The position numbers were made by a program, and so were the translations under genes. From Angiostrongylus vasorum (lineage: Eukaryota; Nematoda; Chromadorea; Rhabditida; Metastrongylidae): DNA of 64,000 nt. Below the pieces are notes generated by a model. The model worked only from the letters and a program-made list of their open reading frames with translations, ran no database searches and had not been told where the DNA came from. The stretch spans positions 296,001-360,000 of the forward strand of contig JADANN010000365.1 of assembly GCA_018806985.1 (NCBI GenBank). Reading direction: 5' to 3'. Shown here piece by piece: positions 62,901 through 64,000 of this stretch. The first letter of the stretch is position 1, and each line of letters begins with the position of its first letter.

Positions 62901-64000
62901 AGTTTGAACAAATTCACGCATAAAAGTGCTGCTGTACTCCGCTTCATTACCTATAACCTAAACTGAACATAAAACAGCATAACGAGAAAAAAAATTGCAC
63001 ACGAATGGAATGGCAAGGTTGGAGGAGGAGGAGGAGAAGGGAGGGGAGGAGGGGAGGGAGGGGAGGGGAGGGGGGCAAACCTACACTTTAAAAGGTGTAG
63101 AGTGTTAACACAAAAAGTACATATTTAAAGCTCTAGGTCTAATTTTTAGCCGCACTCGATCCAATTTAGCATCAATTCACGCCAGCCTATCTACCCTACG
63201 TAAAAGTCATATAAACATTCTTCAATGCTAACGATTTTTACGCTGCTCTATCCGTAGAAAAGGCAATTAATCGCTTCTGGACCCATGTAGGAAGCATACC
63301 AATAGAAGTCTTTTTGTAAATTATTAAGCTTAGCAAATAAATTCTATCGTCCAACACCTAGCGACCAGTCCGTGTCGGATAAAACATCAACTACATACAA
63401 AAAGTGCTGAAAAAGGGTTTTGTACGACAAAATAAGCCAGCATAAGTTAAATAAACTCCGTCAATTCACCTATATTCGATGTTAAGTGTTGCGAAAAGTG
63501 GAATTCCGGGTAAAATTCGGAGTTAAATGAGTGTGTTTGACTTACATAACTTAGCGGTGGTTCATAGCAAGCATTAAGGTTATTGAAATCAGATTGTTGA
63601 CATAAAAATGAACAAGGTCACTTAGAAAAAACTGCAGCGATAAGAACGCAGAGCAATGGTCTAGAACGAGGAAAAGCTCACCTGCACGATGATTCCATCG
63701 ATCTCGTCATCCACGTTCAGCTTACATATCTCCGCTTCAAGTTCTGATTGAGTGGTTGTATCGGGTAACTTAATAAGCCTTCCCTCAGCACCGATTTCCT
63801 CAGCCTTTTTAATCTTGGCGCCTATGTACACATTCGAATCCGGCCGGTTTCCAACCTAAGGCTTGAGGAAAATTATTCACTGTTTGAAAACCTAGGTTTC
63901 GAAAATAAAGGACGGTACAAGGCGAAGAGGCTAAACTATGACACACCTGGACAATAGCTAGCACAACGTTAAAGCCTGGGTTTTCACTCTTCGTTAACGT
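58220..64000 (-). CDS. Methylene-THF dehydrogenase/cyclohydrolase (FolD-type) part, 5' end outside the window
   Basis: It interconverts 5,10-methylene-THF, methenyl-THF and 10-formyl-THF with NAD(P). Exons, all in phase: 63947 to beyond 64000 ([13 protein letters not shown]), 63682-63855 ([20 protein letters not shown], holding the catalytic YxxxK), 61183-61248 ([20 protein letters not shown]), 59708-59822 ([26 protein letters not shown]), 58537-58734 ([19 protein letters not shown], the nucleotide-binding turn) and 58220 or 58256-58458 ([31 protein letters not shown]). The last exon has two possible ends: a splice donor after CAAGCA at 58256, in phase with the synthetase exon at 56743-56850, or read-through to a TAA at 58220-58222 giving a 12-residue basic tail ([15 protein letters not shown]). 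The first means a trifunctional C1-THF synthase, the second a separate enzyme. Confidence 0.92.
58960..59225 (+). repeat. SINE-A, near full-length, in a FolD intron
   Basis: GCGTGCGTAGCGCAGTGGTC (A-box-like), then AGGGATCGATCTCC, the shared body, and GGATTGATCAACGCCGAGAG. It is antisense to the gene. Confidence 0.75.
59838..59950. repeat. TA microsatellite beside an exon
   Basis: (TA)n of about 65 bases passing into ATACATACATGTATACA units. It begins only about 16 bases from the exon at 59708-59822, so it lies at the very end of the preceding intron on the gene's strand. Confidence 0.85.
60185..60737. mobile_element. Possible MITE with about 18-base terminal inverted repeats
   Basis: ATTAATCCATAACGCCCC at 60185-60202 is matched in reverse complement at 60720-60737 (GGGGCGTTATGGGTTAAT) with one change. 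A 20-base perfect palindrome, TGGACACTATATAGTGTCCA, lies just inside the right end at 60696-60715. No transposase frame is seen. Confidence 0.4.
62037..62362 (-). repeat. SINE-B with an internal deletion
   Basis: On the minus strand it runs from CGGTTTACCGGGTCATCGTG to a CCAGTATCCAAGTAAGTAGG tail. It skips the block between TGAGAGGTGTTCC and TGAGATGGAATTCGGCG, about 60 bases. It lies in the intron between FolD exons 61183-61248 and 63682-63855, in the gene's orientation. Confidence 0.68.
63018..63075 (+). repeat. G-rich purine tract with quadruplex potential
   Basis: GGAGGAGGAGGAGAAGGG followed by repeated GGGGAGG units, about 55 bases without a pyrimidine and with more than four runs of three or more G. 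The G-rich strand is the template strand of the folate gene, inside an intron. Confidence 0.8.

Overview
This is nuclear DNA of a nematode, most likely a strongylid (hookworm-like) parasite. The evidence is AT-rich sequence, short phase-consistent exons with T-rich acceptors ending in TTTCAG or TTTAG, some introns of about 40 bases, a nematode-type nicotinic receptor subunit, and dense, heavily decayed retroelements. The genus is inferred. No gene track can be read as single ORFs here, so I rebuilt gene models by joining exons across splice sites and checking the reading phase at each junction.

Layout of genes: (1) 3809-4291, plus strand, last exon of an unrecognised proline/serine-rich protein. 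(2) 8570-11013, plus strand, a nearly complete seven-transmembrane class A GPCR in 8 exons. (3) 14792-16369, minus strand, an mTERF-family (MTERF3-like) mitochondrial factor that seems to stop early. (4) 23030-23463, two candidate exons facing away from each other. (5) 24099-33037, minus strand, a nicotinic acetylcholine receptor alpha subunit of the ACR-8/ACR-12/LEV-8 group in 13 exons, with two homopolymer +1 shifts. (6) 39126 to beyond 64000, minus strand, one-carbon folate metabolism: a FolD-type methylene-THF dehydrogenase/cyclohydrolase part (58220-64000, 5' end outside the window) followed by a 10-formyl-THF synthetase part (39126-56850). These are either one trifunctional C1-THF synthase or two adjacent genes. 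An in-frame stop just after a usable splice donor leaves both readings open.

The rest is repeat. At least four families of short interspersed elements with tRNA-like pol III boxes are scattered through introns and spacers (here called SINE-A to SINE-D). Penelope-like element fragments, with RT and GIY-YIG parts, are followed by hammerhead-ribozyme-like motifs (12.7-14.3, 19.7-22 and 35-36.5 kb). RTE-type LINE fragments lie at 29.6-31.2, 41.8-45.4, 50.7-51.0 and 52.9-53.7 kb. There are also fold-back elements (27.4-28.0, 33.85-34.25, 38.1-38.3 kb), long TA microsatellites and a G-rich tract.

I found no tRNA or rRNA gene, CRISPR array or bacterial-type operon. The most interesting points are the possible splice-or-stop switch between the two folate enzyme parts, the two frameshifts in the receptor gene, the ribozyme-like motifs at Penelope ends, and the tRNA-headed SINE families that insert into one another and into the other repeats.
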